64,000 bases of DNA. It comes from Hymenobacter negativus. Lineage in GTDB: Bacteria > Bacteroidota > Bacteroidia > Cytophagales > Hymenobacteraceae. The DNA is taken from assembly GCF_017571495.1 (NCBI RefSeq), contig NZ_JAGETZ010000021.1, positions 1-64,000 on the forward strand, written 5' to 3'. A program made the position numbers and the translations under genes. This document shows, one piece after another, positions 19,601 through 27,283 of the stretch. Position 1 is the stretch's first letter. Every line of letters begins with the position of its first letter. A model generated the notes under the pieces. It ran no database searches, was not told the DNA's origin, and saw only the letters and a program-made list of their open reading frames with translations.

Positions 19601-20542
19601 GTCGCCGTCCAGGTCGGTGACGTGCGGCGTCGAGTTTACTGACCCGTTGATTGTATACGGAGTAAAATTAAAGCTACCGAACTGCGCCGTACGGAGCGTG
19701 AAACTGGTGCTATTGGCCACGTTCTGCTCGTAATGCGCAATAGCCCCCGGGTTGCTGCCAACCAGCAAATCCAGCAGCCCGTCGCCGTCCAGGTCCGTGA
19801 TGGTGGGCGCGGCTATGCCGCTCACCGCAATGCCCGCAAATGAGTTGGTGACCAAAGTAAAAGCCGAGCCGTTGGCGGTGGTTTGCTCGTAGTGGTGCAC
19901 ATTGCCGACCTGATTGCCGACCAGCAGGTCGAGCAGGCCGTCACCGTCCAGGTCCGTCACGACGTGGTGGGGATAGGAGCCCGCCCCAACACCGGCCAGC
20001 GTTGCCGTCCGCAACACGAAGGTGGTGGCGTTGGCCGCCGATTGCTCGTAGTGGGCAATGGTGCCGTTGTCGTTGCCTTGCAACAGGTCCACCAGGCCGT
20101 CTTTGTCCAGGTCCGTGACGGCCACGCCGGCTATCAACTGATTGCCAGTGGTATTAGTCAGGTCGGAGCTAAGCTGCTTATAGTTCAGGGTCGACGAAGC
20201 CCTCGTCACGGTAAAGGTGCTCCCGCTAAGCACATTGCCGCCCGCGGTGGTTAGGCGCACAGCCCCGGTGCTGGCCTGCGCCGGCACCACAAACGACACC
20301 TGCGTGGCCGAAATGGGCGTGAAGTTGCACGGAATGCCCCGCAGCACCACCGACCTGGTGTTGGTCAGATTGGTGCCGGTGATGGTGACGCTGGTGCCCG
20401 CCGGCCCGCTGGTGGGCGACAGGCTACTGATAGTGGGTACCTGCGCCCAGGCCGCCGAGGCCGCCAGCAGACACCAAAGAAGTAACAAGCCAACCGTGCG
20501 CCGGGCCGACAGAACAGTTGTGAGCAGTAAAGTAAGTTTCAT
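16619..20542 (-). CDS. Giant mosaic T9SS protein, paralogue of its neighbour
   Basis: The 1307-aa protein has a signal peptide (MKLTLLLTTVLSARRTVGLLLLW...AAWAQ). Approximate domain order is: IPT (30-105); five FG-GAP/VCBS repeats with DLDGDGLLDLLVG loops (124-384); IPT (386-464); a bacterial Ig-like domain (464-580); three more Ig-like domains (580-872, including PTYSGTAPAGSTVTVYVDG); IPT (874-954); the shared module (957-1130); Fn3-like (1130-1224); T9SS sorting domain (1227-1307). It matches the neighbour ending at 11198 in layout and almost residue for residue over the C-terminal third, but lacks the cadherin-like and DUF11 block. Palindrome copy 3 lies 52 bp upstream. Function is inferred as a calcium-stabilised surface adhesin; no catalytic residues were seen. 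Confidence 0.9.
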   Translation of the reverse strand: MKLTLLLTTVLSARRTVGLLLLWCLLAASAAWAQVPTISSLSPTSGPAGTSVTITGTNLTNTRSVVLRGIPCNFTPISATQVSFVVPAQASTGAVRLTTAGGNVLSGSTFTVTRASSTLNYKQLSSDLTNTTGNQLIAGVAVTDLDKDGLVDLLQGNDNGTIAHYEQSAANATTFVLRTATLAGVGAGSYPHHVVTDLDGDGLLDLLVGNQVGNVHHYEQTTANGSAFTLVTNSFAGIAVSGIAAPTITDLDGDGLLDLLVGSNPGAIAHYEQNVANSTSFTLRTAQFGSFNFTPYTINGSVNSTPHVTDLDGDGLLDLVVGTFFSSMLRAEQTAANSTSFGPLTTLLPLGDGYDSPFSADLDGDGLLDLLIGSTNGDIRYLEQYPTPTITSFTPPSGPVGTSVTITGTNLNEVTVATVNGVAGTITGTPTATSLTFTVGAGSATGAVSVTSPGGTATGSSFTVIQQPVVTSVAVPANATYGIGQNLNFTVNFDQAVTVTGTPTLALTVGAAARTASYVSGSGSTALVFRYTVPSGDADTNGVALGSAISLNGGTIRNASSLNAILTLNSVGSTTGVLVDGVAPLAIINSSVGASGSSTTSSPIPFSVTFSESVSGFGISSITVTNGTKSGLTGSGGFYTFNVTPTAAGIVRVDVAAGVAADATGNGNIPATQFSITYAPVTTVAPVLNNPVNASSSTDTTPTYSGTAPAGSTVTVYVDGVSIGTVNANPGNGNWSKTQSPALADGTYTVYATAQTTGQLVSANSNTNTFTIDNADPTVSISSSAGANGSTTSTNPIPFTVTFSEDVTGLVIGDIVVTGGTKSALTMVSASQYTFTMTPSGAGPITVNIATSRATDAAGNGNTAAAQFSITYAPAPTLSNVSPSAELPGMPVVITGTGFTAASTVSFGGVAASSVTYTSATSLTATVPASAAVSSSTVVVTTGGAPSTGSPAFSVLKVYDAVASCLTTTSYTATGDGAWHYLLAGNGQVVAALQDTRAALGSVSVQFLITGSASAVRQDAKAHRYLDRNWHLIATNPTFTGSSLNVRFYGLTSEFGRLVAADASVTYANLKATQYSGANEDCQLGNNLAAGQHRTLSLSASTPGNGVVWFVAQASVPDHFSEFYLTGSTAPLPVELTSFTAEQQGTAVRLAWATASEKNSAYFDIERSTDGREFAKIGRLAAQGSKTSPSDYAYLDDKLASSPTRTHIYYRLRQVDQNGSSTYSPVRDVVVGGKGQLALFPNPTAGGATLIGTVLGTRVRVFDSLGREVSTATADAAGTATLPLSAGLPAGVYVVRAGARAIRLVRE

Positions 20543-20594
20543 AATGAAATGTCAGAATATTCAAATACAAAACCACTGCAACATTCTTGCACAG

Positions 20595-20644
20595 CTCACC
20601 GGACTGGCTTGTACCCTGTTTAGGGTACAAGCCAGTCCGGTGAG
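20595..20644. repeat. Shared palindrome, copy 3 (bidirectional, 23-bp perfect stem)
   Basis: The arms 20595-20617 and 20622-20644 pair without a mismatch over 23 bp around GTTT, and a G-T wobble lets pairing run slightly further. The 24-bp core (20608-20631) is the inverse orientation of copies 1 and 2. It sits between the divergent giant T9SS gene (start 20542) and the response regulator gene (start 20679). On the minus side a TTTTG box starts 35 bases from the core; on the plus side TTTGC starts 34 bases from it, so one site could serve both promoters. Confidence 0.88.
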
Positions 20645-20678
20645 TTGCCCCTATCAGGCCCCACCTTTGCGATTCGTT

Positions 20679-21323
20679 ATGACAACCTCTTTTCCCATCC
20701 GCCTGGCCATCGTGGAAGACGATGCCCGCGTGCGCGAACTGCTGTGCGAGTACCTCGGCCACCAGCCCGAGTTCACCTGCATCATTGTAGTCGATTCCAT
20801 TGAGGCGCTCTGGGAAGAGCTGGGCCTCAGCCTCGTGCCACGCGTCATCCTGCTCGACGTGAGCCTGCCCGGTCAAACCGGCATTCAGGCCCTGCCCGAA
20901 CTCAAAAAACGCCTGCCCGACTCCGACATCATCCTGCAAACCATGCACGACGACCCCGAGCGCATCTTCCAGGCGCTACGGGCCGGGGCCACGGGCTATG
21001 TCATCAAAAACGCCACCAGCCTGCCCCAGTACAAGCAGGCCATTCTGGATGTGCTCAGCGGCGGCGCGGCCCTCTCGCCCTCGGTGGCGCGCAAGGCGCT
21101 GCAGCACTTCCAGCCCCGGCCCACCCAGCAGCCGGAGCTACTTTCGGCCCGCGAGCAGGAAGTGCTGCAGGCTCTCACCGAAGGCCTAAGCGAAAAGCAG
21201 GTAGCCGCCCGCCTCGCCCTCTCCCCCGACACCGTACACACCTACGTCAAGCGCCTCTACGACAAGCTGAAAGTACGCTCCCGCAGCGAGCTCCTGAGCC
21301 GCGCTGCCAAGGGCGACTTGTAG
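20679..21323 (+). CDS. NarL/FixJ-family response regulator
   Basis: This is a 214-aa two-component response regulator. The receiver domain (about 6-125) has the acidic pocket E13-D14-D15, phospho-acceptor D60 in VILLDVSLPG and the conserved Lys in GYVIKNAT. The LuxR/NarL helix-turn-helix (about 150-210) reads LLSAREQEVLQALTEGLSEKQVAARLALSPDTVHTYVKRLYDKL. ATG 20679 is chosen because the domain begins eight residues later; an open frame back to 20217 runs through the palindrome. The gene faces the sensor kinase gene tail to tail with a 20-bp gap, so they are the probable cognate pair. Palindrome copy 3 lies 34 bp upstream of the start, which suggests autoregulation. Confidence 0.94.
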   Translation: MTTSFPIRLAIVEDDARVRELLCEYLGHQPEFTCIIVVDSIEALWEELGLSLVPRVILLDVSLPGQTGIQALPELKKRLPDSDIILQTMHDDPERIFQALRAGATGYVIKNATSLPQYKQAILDVLSGGAALSPSVARKALQHFQPRPTQQPELLSAREQEVLQALTEGLSEKQVAARLALSPDTVHTYVKRLYDKLKVRSRSELLSRAAKGDL

Positions 21324-21343
21324 CTGCTGGTACTGCAACCGGA

Positions 21344-24300
21344 CTACGGCAGCTGACGCAGCCGCACCTGCCACCCCCCGGGCACGGGCCCCACCACTAG
21401 CTCGGCTCGCAGCAGGGCGGCCCGCTGGCGCATGTTGCGCAGCCCCTGCCCCGCCCGCCCGGGCACTCCCTCCACCCCGCCCGTGCTGTTGATGGTGAGT
21501 TCCAGCAGCGGCGTATAGCCCAGGCTCACCCAAATGGGTGCGCCCGGCTCCGCGTATTTCAGGGCATTGTTTACCGCTTCCTTAAAAATGAGGTATGTGT
21601 GCTGCCGCACTGTGGGAGGAAGCGGCTGGTCCTGCATTAGCGGCAGGTCCTCGTCGTGAAACAGCAGGTCGCGGCCCGTGGCGCGGGCCGTGGCATCGAG
21701 GTGGTCGCGGATACGGTCGACCAGTGCCCCCAGGGTATCGGCCCCGGCATCCACGCTCCAGATGATGTCGCGCACGGTGCTGGCCGCTGCCCGGCTGTCG
21801 TCGACCAGCGTGGCGAGCCGGGCGGGCGGGCCCTGGTGCAGCTCGCGCAGCAGCTCGGCCTGCATGGTGACGCGGGTAAGCAGCGAGCCCACTTCATCGT
21901 GCAAATCGGCCGCCAAACGGGCGCGCAGTTCATTTTCGCGCCGCAGCTGGCGCAGCCGGCTGCGCTGCCACCCGTACACCCCTGCGCTGGCGGCCAGGGC
22001 GGCCAGCACCCAGGTCAGGGGGCGGTTCCACCACTCGGCCGTCACGGTCAGGGGTAGGCGTACCACGTTGGCGGTGGGCACGCCCTCGCTGCTTTCCCCC
22101 CGGATTTCAACGGTGTACTGGCCCGGAGGCAGCCCTTGCAAGCGGAGTTGCGGCGTGGTGCCCAGGCCCAGCCAGCGGTCGGCCAGCCAGCCCCGCACCC
22201 GGTACGCGTAGCGGGCCCGGCTGGGGTCAAGGCTGTTGGTGAGGGCCAGGTGCAGGTCGACCAGGGGCATGTTGGGGCCCAGGCGCAGGGCGGGCAGTTG
22301 GTCAGTTGCCAGTAGGTAGCGGGTGTGGCTGGCTTCGGCCGCCGTACCCAGGGCTGTGTAGCTGGTGAGCAACAGGCGCGGGGCCACCGTGCTGGCCGCG
22401 GGCACTTGGTTGGGGTAGATGCGGTGCAGACCGGCCACTCCCCCCACAAGCAGGGAGCTGTCGCGCGGGTCAGTGTAGGCCGCTACTGCATTACACTCAT
22501 CCGAAAGCAGCCCCTGCGCCGTGGTAAACACCGCCAATTGGCCGCTGGCAGGCTGGTAGCGCACCAGCCCCTGGTAAGTGCCCAGCCACAGATAGCCGCC
22601 CGCGCTGGGCAGGATGGTGGCCACCGAGGCATTGGGCAAACCCTGCCCCAACGACAGCGCTTCGCGGGCCCGGCCGGCGGGGTCTATCACGGCCAGGCCG
22701 TGGGCGCGGGTGCCCACCCACAGGTTGCCATCGGGGGCCAGGTAGAGGCAGCGGGCCCCATCGACGGCCACGCGGTGGGGCGCGGGCTCATTGGGGCCAA
22801 ACTCCTCCCGCTGGCCCGTGGCCAGGGTTAGCCGCATCACGCCTTCCGGGGTGGCCAGCCATAGGCGGCCGCGGCCATCGGGGCACACGGCTTCAATGGT
22901 TTGCCCGGCCAGCGGGGGCCGGGTATTGGCAGACTGGCCGGGCACTGTGTAGGAACGGTAGACCTGGGCAGCGGCATCATAATACAACAGCCCCTGCTGC
23001 GTGCCTGCCCACACCACGCCCGTGGTCGAGTCCCGCACCAGCGACCGCACGCCCGGCTCGTTCAGGGCTTGCCCGCTGATGGGCAGGTGGTTGAACTTAC
23101 CCGAATGCGTATTAAAGCGAAGCAGCGGATAAGCCCCGGCTACTAGCCAGTCGCCGCCCGGGCCCAGCGGGGCCGGCACCACGCCCATCAGTACGGGAGC
23201 GTTGCCAGCGGGTAGCGTAGCCGCGGCCCAGCGCCGCAGAGGCGCCAGCGGTGAGTCGGCGGCCTGGGTCAGCAAGCCCGCTTCGTAGCTGCTCACCAGC
23301 AGGCGGCCATTGGGCAGACGCACACTGGTGCGCACGCTGTAGGGATTGCCTCCCGGCCCTGGCAGCGCATGAATAAACACGGGAGCCGCCTCCCGATGCC
23401 AGCACCCGCGGGTGCCCGTATCGAATACCCACCAATGGCCTACGCCGTCGGCCCGCAGCTGGCCGTGCCACACGGCGGTGGGCCAGGGCGGCAGCGGCAA
23501 GCCGAAGCGAAGGCGCAGACGCGGGTCGGCCCCAGTAGTCCATTCCAGCTGCAGCGCCTGCCTGGGTAAGAGCACGGTGGGGCCGGTAGCACTGCGCAGC
23601 AGCTGCAAGGCTTCTTCCGTTGCCTGGTTATCCCAACACCATTGCTTAACCAGCCGGCCGTTGGCATAAGGCCGGTAGGCGGCTCCGCTACTGAGCAGCC
23701 ACGGCCGGCCGCGGGGGTCGTACACGGGGCGCAGGTTGGCCAAAGGCGCCAAATGCCATTCGCCCAACACCTGGCCGGTAGCGCTCAGTTGGCGAGTATC
23801 GCCGTCGTTTACCAACCATAAGCTTCCATCCGGCGCAGACCAGGCTTCTACGAGCTTGTCGGCGTTCAGCAAAGGCCCGGTTTTCTGGCCCGTAAACGTG
23901 TAGGCCTGCAAGCCGCCATGACTTTGCGATACCCAAATACGCTCCCCAGCTCCCAGGGCCAGCGATTCGATGATGCTGCTACTACCGCCGGGTGATGGCA
24001 GGGGCAATGCCTGCAACACACCCGTAGGCCCAAAGCGGTAGAGGCCGGCCTCGGTGCCTAGCCATAACTGGCCGTCGGGCAAGGGCAGCAAAAAGTTGCA
24101 GGGCACGGCCGGCAGTGCCGCCCCGCCCCGCCGCAACGCATTGATGGAGACGAGGTGGGTGCCATCGTAGCGGTACACACCGTCGTCGGTACCCACCCAC
24201 AGCAAGCCGTCGGAGGTGGGCACCAATGTGCGCAGCATCAGGCCACTCAGCGCATTGTCGGGGAGCCAGCCGGTAGAGGCTCCCGGCTGCGCCAAGGCCC

Positions 24301-24352
24301 CAGCTGACAGCAGAATTCCCCACAGGCCAAGCAGTAACCGCCACCTTCTCAT
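21344..24352 (-). CDS. Beta-propeller sensor histidine kinase (Reg_prop, Y_Y_Y, HisKA_3)
   Basis: This is a 1002-aa membrane sensor kinase. It has a signal peptide (ending GALAQ), then a periplasmic two-component-regulator propeller of repeated blades (GLLWVGTDDGVYRYDG, GQLWLGTEAGLYRFG, NLWVGTRAHGL; about 20-690), a Y_Y_Y domain (about 690-765) and one membrane helix (WVLAALAASAGVYGW, about 780-796). The cytoplasm holds a HisKA_3 dimerisation domain with phospho-acceptor H818 in LAADLHDEVGSL, and a HATPase domain with N-box EAVNNALKYA and G-box GQGLRNMRQRA. Unlike hybrid HTCS sensors it carries no receiver or AraC domain and must signal to a separate regulator, most plausibly the convergent NarL-type protein. 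The ligand is unknown; in related systems it is often a glycan. Confidence 0.93.
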   Translation of the reverse strand: MRRWRLLLGLWGILLSAGALAQPGASTGWLPDNALSGLMLRTLVPTSDGLLWVGTDDGVYRYDGTHLVSINALRRGGAALPAVPCNFLLPLPDGQLWLGTEAGLYRFGPTGVLQALPLPSPGGSSSIIESLALGAGERIWVSQSHGGLQAYTFTGQKTGPLLNADKLVEAWSAPDGSLWLVNDGDTRQLSATGQVLGEWHLAPLANLRPVYDPRGRPWLLSSGAAYRPYANGRLVKQWCWDNQATEEALQLLRSATGPTVLLPRQALQLEWTTGADPRLRLRFGLPLPPWPTAVWHGQLRADGVGHWWVFDTGTRGCWHREAAPVFIHALPGPGGNPYSVRTSVRLPNGRLLVSSYEAGLLTQAADSPLAPLRRWAAATLPAGNAPVLMGVVPAPLGPGGDWLVAGAYPLLRFNTHSGKFNHLPISGQALNEPGVRSLVRDSTTGVVWAGTQQGLLYYDAAAQVYRSYTVPGQSANTRPPLAGQTIEAVCPDGRGRLWLATPEGVMRLTLATGQREEFGPNEPAPHRVAVDGARCLYLAPDGNLWVGTRAHGLAVIDPAGRAREALSLGQGLPNASVATILPSAGGYLWLGTYQGLVRYQPASGQLAVFTTAQGLLSDECNAVAAYTDPRDSSLLVGGVAGLHRIYPNQVPAASTVAPRLLLTSYTALGTAAEASHTRYLLATDQLPALRLGPNMPLVDLHLALTNSLDPSRARYAYRVRGWLADRWLGLGTTPQLRLQGLPPGQYTVEIRGESSEGVPTANVVRLPLTVTAEWWNRPLTWVLAALAASAGVYGWQRSRLRQLRRENELRARLAADLHDEVGSLLTRVTMQAELLRELHQGPPARLATLVDDSRAAASTVRDIIWSVDAGADTLGALVDRIRDHLDATARATGRDLLFHDEDLPLMQDQPLPPTVRQHTYLIFKEAVNNALKYAEPGAPIWVSLGYTPLLELTINSTGGVEGVPGRAGQGLRNMRQRAALLRAELVVGPVPGGWQVRLRQLP

Positions 24353-24427
24353 GGCGGCAAATTACGGCTCCGCAACTGCTTTCGGATTTTAGAACCCCGT
24401 TTCCACTGTATTAAATATACCTATATC

Positions 24428-25408
24428 CTACGAAATCCACTTAAACTTATACTCCAGCTTGGGCACGGGCATACGGTCGGACACGCGGCGCAGGCGGTTA
24501 GGCAGGGCCATCACGTAGTCGCGGGCTTTCTCGGCTTCGCCGGTGAGGCCTTTGAGGTGCTCAATGTCCCAGTCGGTGATGAGCGAGTCCAGGATGTCGG
24601 TGTAGTCGTTGCTGGTATACACACCCAGGCGCTGGGCGGCGTCGGTGAAGTGGCCGAAAGTTTTACCCATTTCCACGCCCATTTCGCGCATGTAATGGGC
24701 CGGCATCACAATTTTCTTGCGCATCATGTCCTCGAAAGCCAGCATCATTTCCGAGGGGTCGTACTTGAAAATCTCGGTCACAAATGCCTTGTAGACGCGG
24801 GCGTGGCGGTTTTCATCGCCCGCAATCATGCCGCAGATTTTGGAAAGCTGGTCGTCGCCGGCGGTGCGGGCCAGCTGGCCCACGCGGCGGTGCGAGATGT
24901 TGGTGGCCTGCTCCTGGTAGCTCGTGTACACGAAGGCGCGGTACGGGTCGTTGGCGGTGCCCAGGTCGAAAGCGTCGTTGATGAGGTATTGGGTGCTCAC
25001 TTCAAACTCGCGCATGTTCACCCGCCCGCTGAGGTAGAGGTAGCGGTTCAGCAGGTCGCCGTGGCGGTTTTCCTCGGCGGTCCAGCCCCGAATCCACTCG
25101 GCCCAGCCGTTGTTGCGGTCACGGTTGATGTTGTCGAGCTCGTGGAACCAGGCTTCGTAGTTGGGCAGGGCTTCTTCGGTAATGGTGTCGCCAATGAGTA
25201 CGGCCAGCAGGTCGTAGCTGAGGCTGCCGGCTTTTTCGCGCAGCTCTTTTACTTCGTCAAAAAAGGTATCGCGGCGCGAGTCGGGCAAGTAATCGGCGGG
25301 CTGCCAGCTGTCTTCCACACTTTTAAGGAAGGTGCTCATGTTCGATTTCACGAAGCCTTCCATCTGTTGCAGAACTTCGGCGCGGGTTGTCGATATGGAG
25401 GTTTGCAT
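24428..25408 (-). CDS. Acyl-ACP desaturase (ferritin-like di-iron)
   Basis: This 326-aa soluble desaturase introduces a double bond into acyl-ACP (stearoyl-ACP 9-desaturase family). The di-iron ligands are visible as EENRHG (in RGWTAEENRHGDLL) and DENRHA (in IAGDENRHARVYKAF). YLYLSGRVNMREFEVSTQYLI and SYQEQATNISHRRVG are also family-typical. I start at MQTSISTTRAEVLQQ (25408); a longer frame to 25540 overlaps the upstream gene's stop and looks non-coding. It is the last gene of the envelope operon, 128 bp behind the membrane protein gene. A housekeeping role in membrane fluidity is likely. Confidence 0.93.
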   Translation of the reverse strand: MQTSISTTRAEVLQQMEGFVKSNMSTFLKSVEDSWQPADYLPDSRRDTFFDEVKELREKAGSLSYDLLAVLIGDTITEEALPNYEAWFHELDNINRDRNNGWAEWIRGWTAEENRHGDLLNRYLYLSGRVNMREFEVSTQYLINDAFDLGTANDPYRAFVYTSYQEQATNISHRRVGQLARTAGDDQLSKICGMIAGDENRHARVYKAFVTEIFKYDPSEMMLAFEDMMRKKIVMPAHYMREMGVEMGKTFGHFTDAAQRLGVYTSNDYTDILDSLITDWDIEHLKGLTGEAEKARDYVMALPNRLRRVSDRMPVPKLEYKFKWIS

Positions 25409-25536
25409 GGGGTGGGGCGAAAAGACGTGAAGGGGTGATGAAAGAAACGCTTTTCGTGCAACAAAGGTCTGCGCCAACCGTAGGGGGCCGGGTATAAGAT
25501 TATGGCATTGGAGGGCGCTAATGCCAGAGAACAGGC

Positions 25537-27243
25537 TCATATCGTCCCAAAATCACGGTTATCCGTGCGGTACACCCGCACTCCCGAAGTGAGGGTACCA
25601 GGGAGCGGAGGAGCAGTAGGCACCAAGTGCAGGCGCACCCCCCCTGAGCGAAATCGACGGCTGAGCCAACGGGCCGTTTCGGGCGTAAGCACCCACAGCA
25701 CCTCGGCTTCAGAACCATAGGTTTCGAGCTGGGCCAGTCGGCGTAGGCATTCCGTTTGGTCGGTCGTGCCGCTGAGGGCTCGCCGCAAAGCTACCTGCGA
25801 AGCATCGTGCGACGACCAGCCCGTGAGCAGCAGCACGGGTTGGCGCATAAAGTTGTAAGAGCGAAAAGGCGACAGGCTTTTCAGCAAGTCGTTGGTGCCC
25901 GCCAGAATGCGAACGCGCCGGGCATCGCGGTGGTAGGCAATGTCATCCAGTGTCTTCTCATGTCGCTGCTGCTCTTGGCTCAGCACCTGATGGCGGTGCC
26001 AGGTTTTGGCCCCGTAAAGACCGATAACCGCCAGCACAGCCGCCACACCCACCCCACGCGCCAGCGGCGAAATCGTCCCCCGAGCCCGATAGCCATTTTC
26101 CGCTGACCCCTCCCCTGTTTCGTCATTTTCACGGGCTTTCAACCAGAAAATTACGTTCGTCAGCAACCAGAAATCCAGCAGCGCCAGCGCCAGCCGCGGC
26201 GGCAGCTTAAGGAGGCCCGCCAATAAAATCAGCCCGCCAACAAACGCCGCCTGCACCAGCCAAAATCCGGCTATCCGGCCCCGACGGCGCCGCACTTGCC
26301 CCGATATTACGACCAGCGCCAGCAGCAGCGGGAAGTAGTCGCGCCCGAGCAGGCCCAGTCGCAACCGCAGTTTGGCCGGTACTTCCCGGCCGAAGAATTG
26401 GGCGGCATCGAAGCGGTAGGCGCGGCGAAAAAGCCCTTCATTGACCACAGTGGAGTCGCCAAATAGCCACAAGCCGACGGCAGCGGTGCCGAGGCTGTCG
26501 ACCGGGGTTCGTGGCTGCGGATGGAACTGGTCGAAATCGAGGATGCGGGAGAACGTCGCGTCGCGTTGCTGAGTGGCGGCCTCGACAGGCGTCTGCTGCC
26601 AGTGCAGGATGCCGGTGGCTAGCGCCAGCCCCAGCGCCGCGCTGCCCAGCACCGGCCCTGCCCGCTTCCAACTGCCAGCCAGCAGCAGCGCGGCAGGTAC
26701 AACCGCAGTGGCGCCCAGCACCGCCAGGCCGGGCCGCACCAGCCAGGCCGCGCCCAACGCCAGCAAGCCGAGCAGCAACGCCCTACGCCTGCCGGCCCGC
26801 TGGGCCGCAAACAGCATGCCCGCCCCCGCCAGCAACAGCGCCACCCGCCCGTGGCTGAACCACAGCCAGTGCTCCAGCCACGCCAGCCAGAAAAACAGCA
26901 TCAGCACCAACGCCAACGGCCCGGGCCGTAAATGAGGCCGTAGCAGCTGGTCAAGCACCGCAAAAAACATGGCGGTGGCGCCCGCCAGCAGCGTCCCCAG
27001 CAGCAAGCCCAGCCATGGCCCGGCAGGCACGGCTGCATAGGCTGCCGCCAGCAGGTGCCCGTAGCCGTGCAAATACAGCGGCACCGAAGGCACGGGCTTC
27101 AGCGCCAGCACACCCGAAAACAGCCAGGCCAGCGTCTGGTCATCACTGGTTTCGGTATAGCTGCCAAGCCCCAGCACCGTAGCCGCGCTAAGCAGCAGCG
27201 GCAACAGCATTGTGCGCAGGCGAGAGGACGAAAGCCAGTTCAT
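25537..27243 (-). CDS. Polytopic membrane protein of unknown function, possibly GT-C-like
   Basis: The 568-aa protein has many hydrophobic helices in its first two thirds and a soluble C-terminal part (from about 420, HRHQVLSQEQQRHEKTLDDIAYHRDARRVRI). The N-terminal TSDDQTLAWLFSGV loop, with two acidic residues after the first helix, resembles the catalytic loop of polyprenol-phosphate-dependent GT-C glycosyltransferases, but I see no further family motif. Its place behind a flippase and a family 2 glycosyltransferase supports a role in cell-surface glycan assembly. A MITE-like repeat fills the gap to the upstream gene. Confidence 0.7.
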   Translation of the reverse strand: MNWLSSSRLRTMLLPLLLSAATVLGLGSYTETSDDQTLAWLFSGVLALKPVPSVPLYLHGYGHLLAAAYAAVPAGPWLGLLLGTLLAGATAMFFAVLDQLLRPHLRPGPLALVLMLFFWLAWLEHWLWFSHGRVALLLAGAGMLFAAQRAGRRRALLLGLLALGAAWLVRPGLAVLGATAVVPAALLLAGSWKRAGPVLGSAALGLALATGILHWQQTPVEAATQQRDATFSRILDFDQFHPQPRTPVDSLGTAAVGLWLFGDSTVVNEGLFRRAYRFDAAQFFGREVPAKLRLRLGLLGRDYFPLLLALVVISGQVRRRRGRIAGFWLVQAAFVGGLILLAGLLKLPPRLALALLDFWLLTNVIFWLKARENDETGEGSAENGYRARGTISPLARGVGVAAVLAVIGLYGAKTWHRHQVLSQEQQRHEKTLDDIAYHRDARRVRILAGTNDLLKSLSPFRSYNFMRQPVLLLTGWSSHDASQVALRRALSGTTDQTECLRRLAQLETYGSEAEVLWVLTPETARWLSRRFRSGGVRLHLVPTAPPLPGTLTSGVRVYRTDNRDFGTI

Positions 27244-27283
27244 AGCCGCAAGAACGGGAGGTTGGCCTGGGTGTTAGGCAAGG

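Noticed and set aside
20217..20678. Upstream extension of the response regulator frame
   Set aside because: It reads through the palindrome and the divergent promoter region. The receiver domain begins right after ATG 20679.
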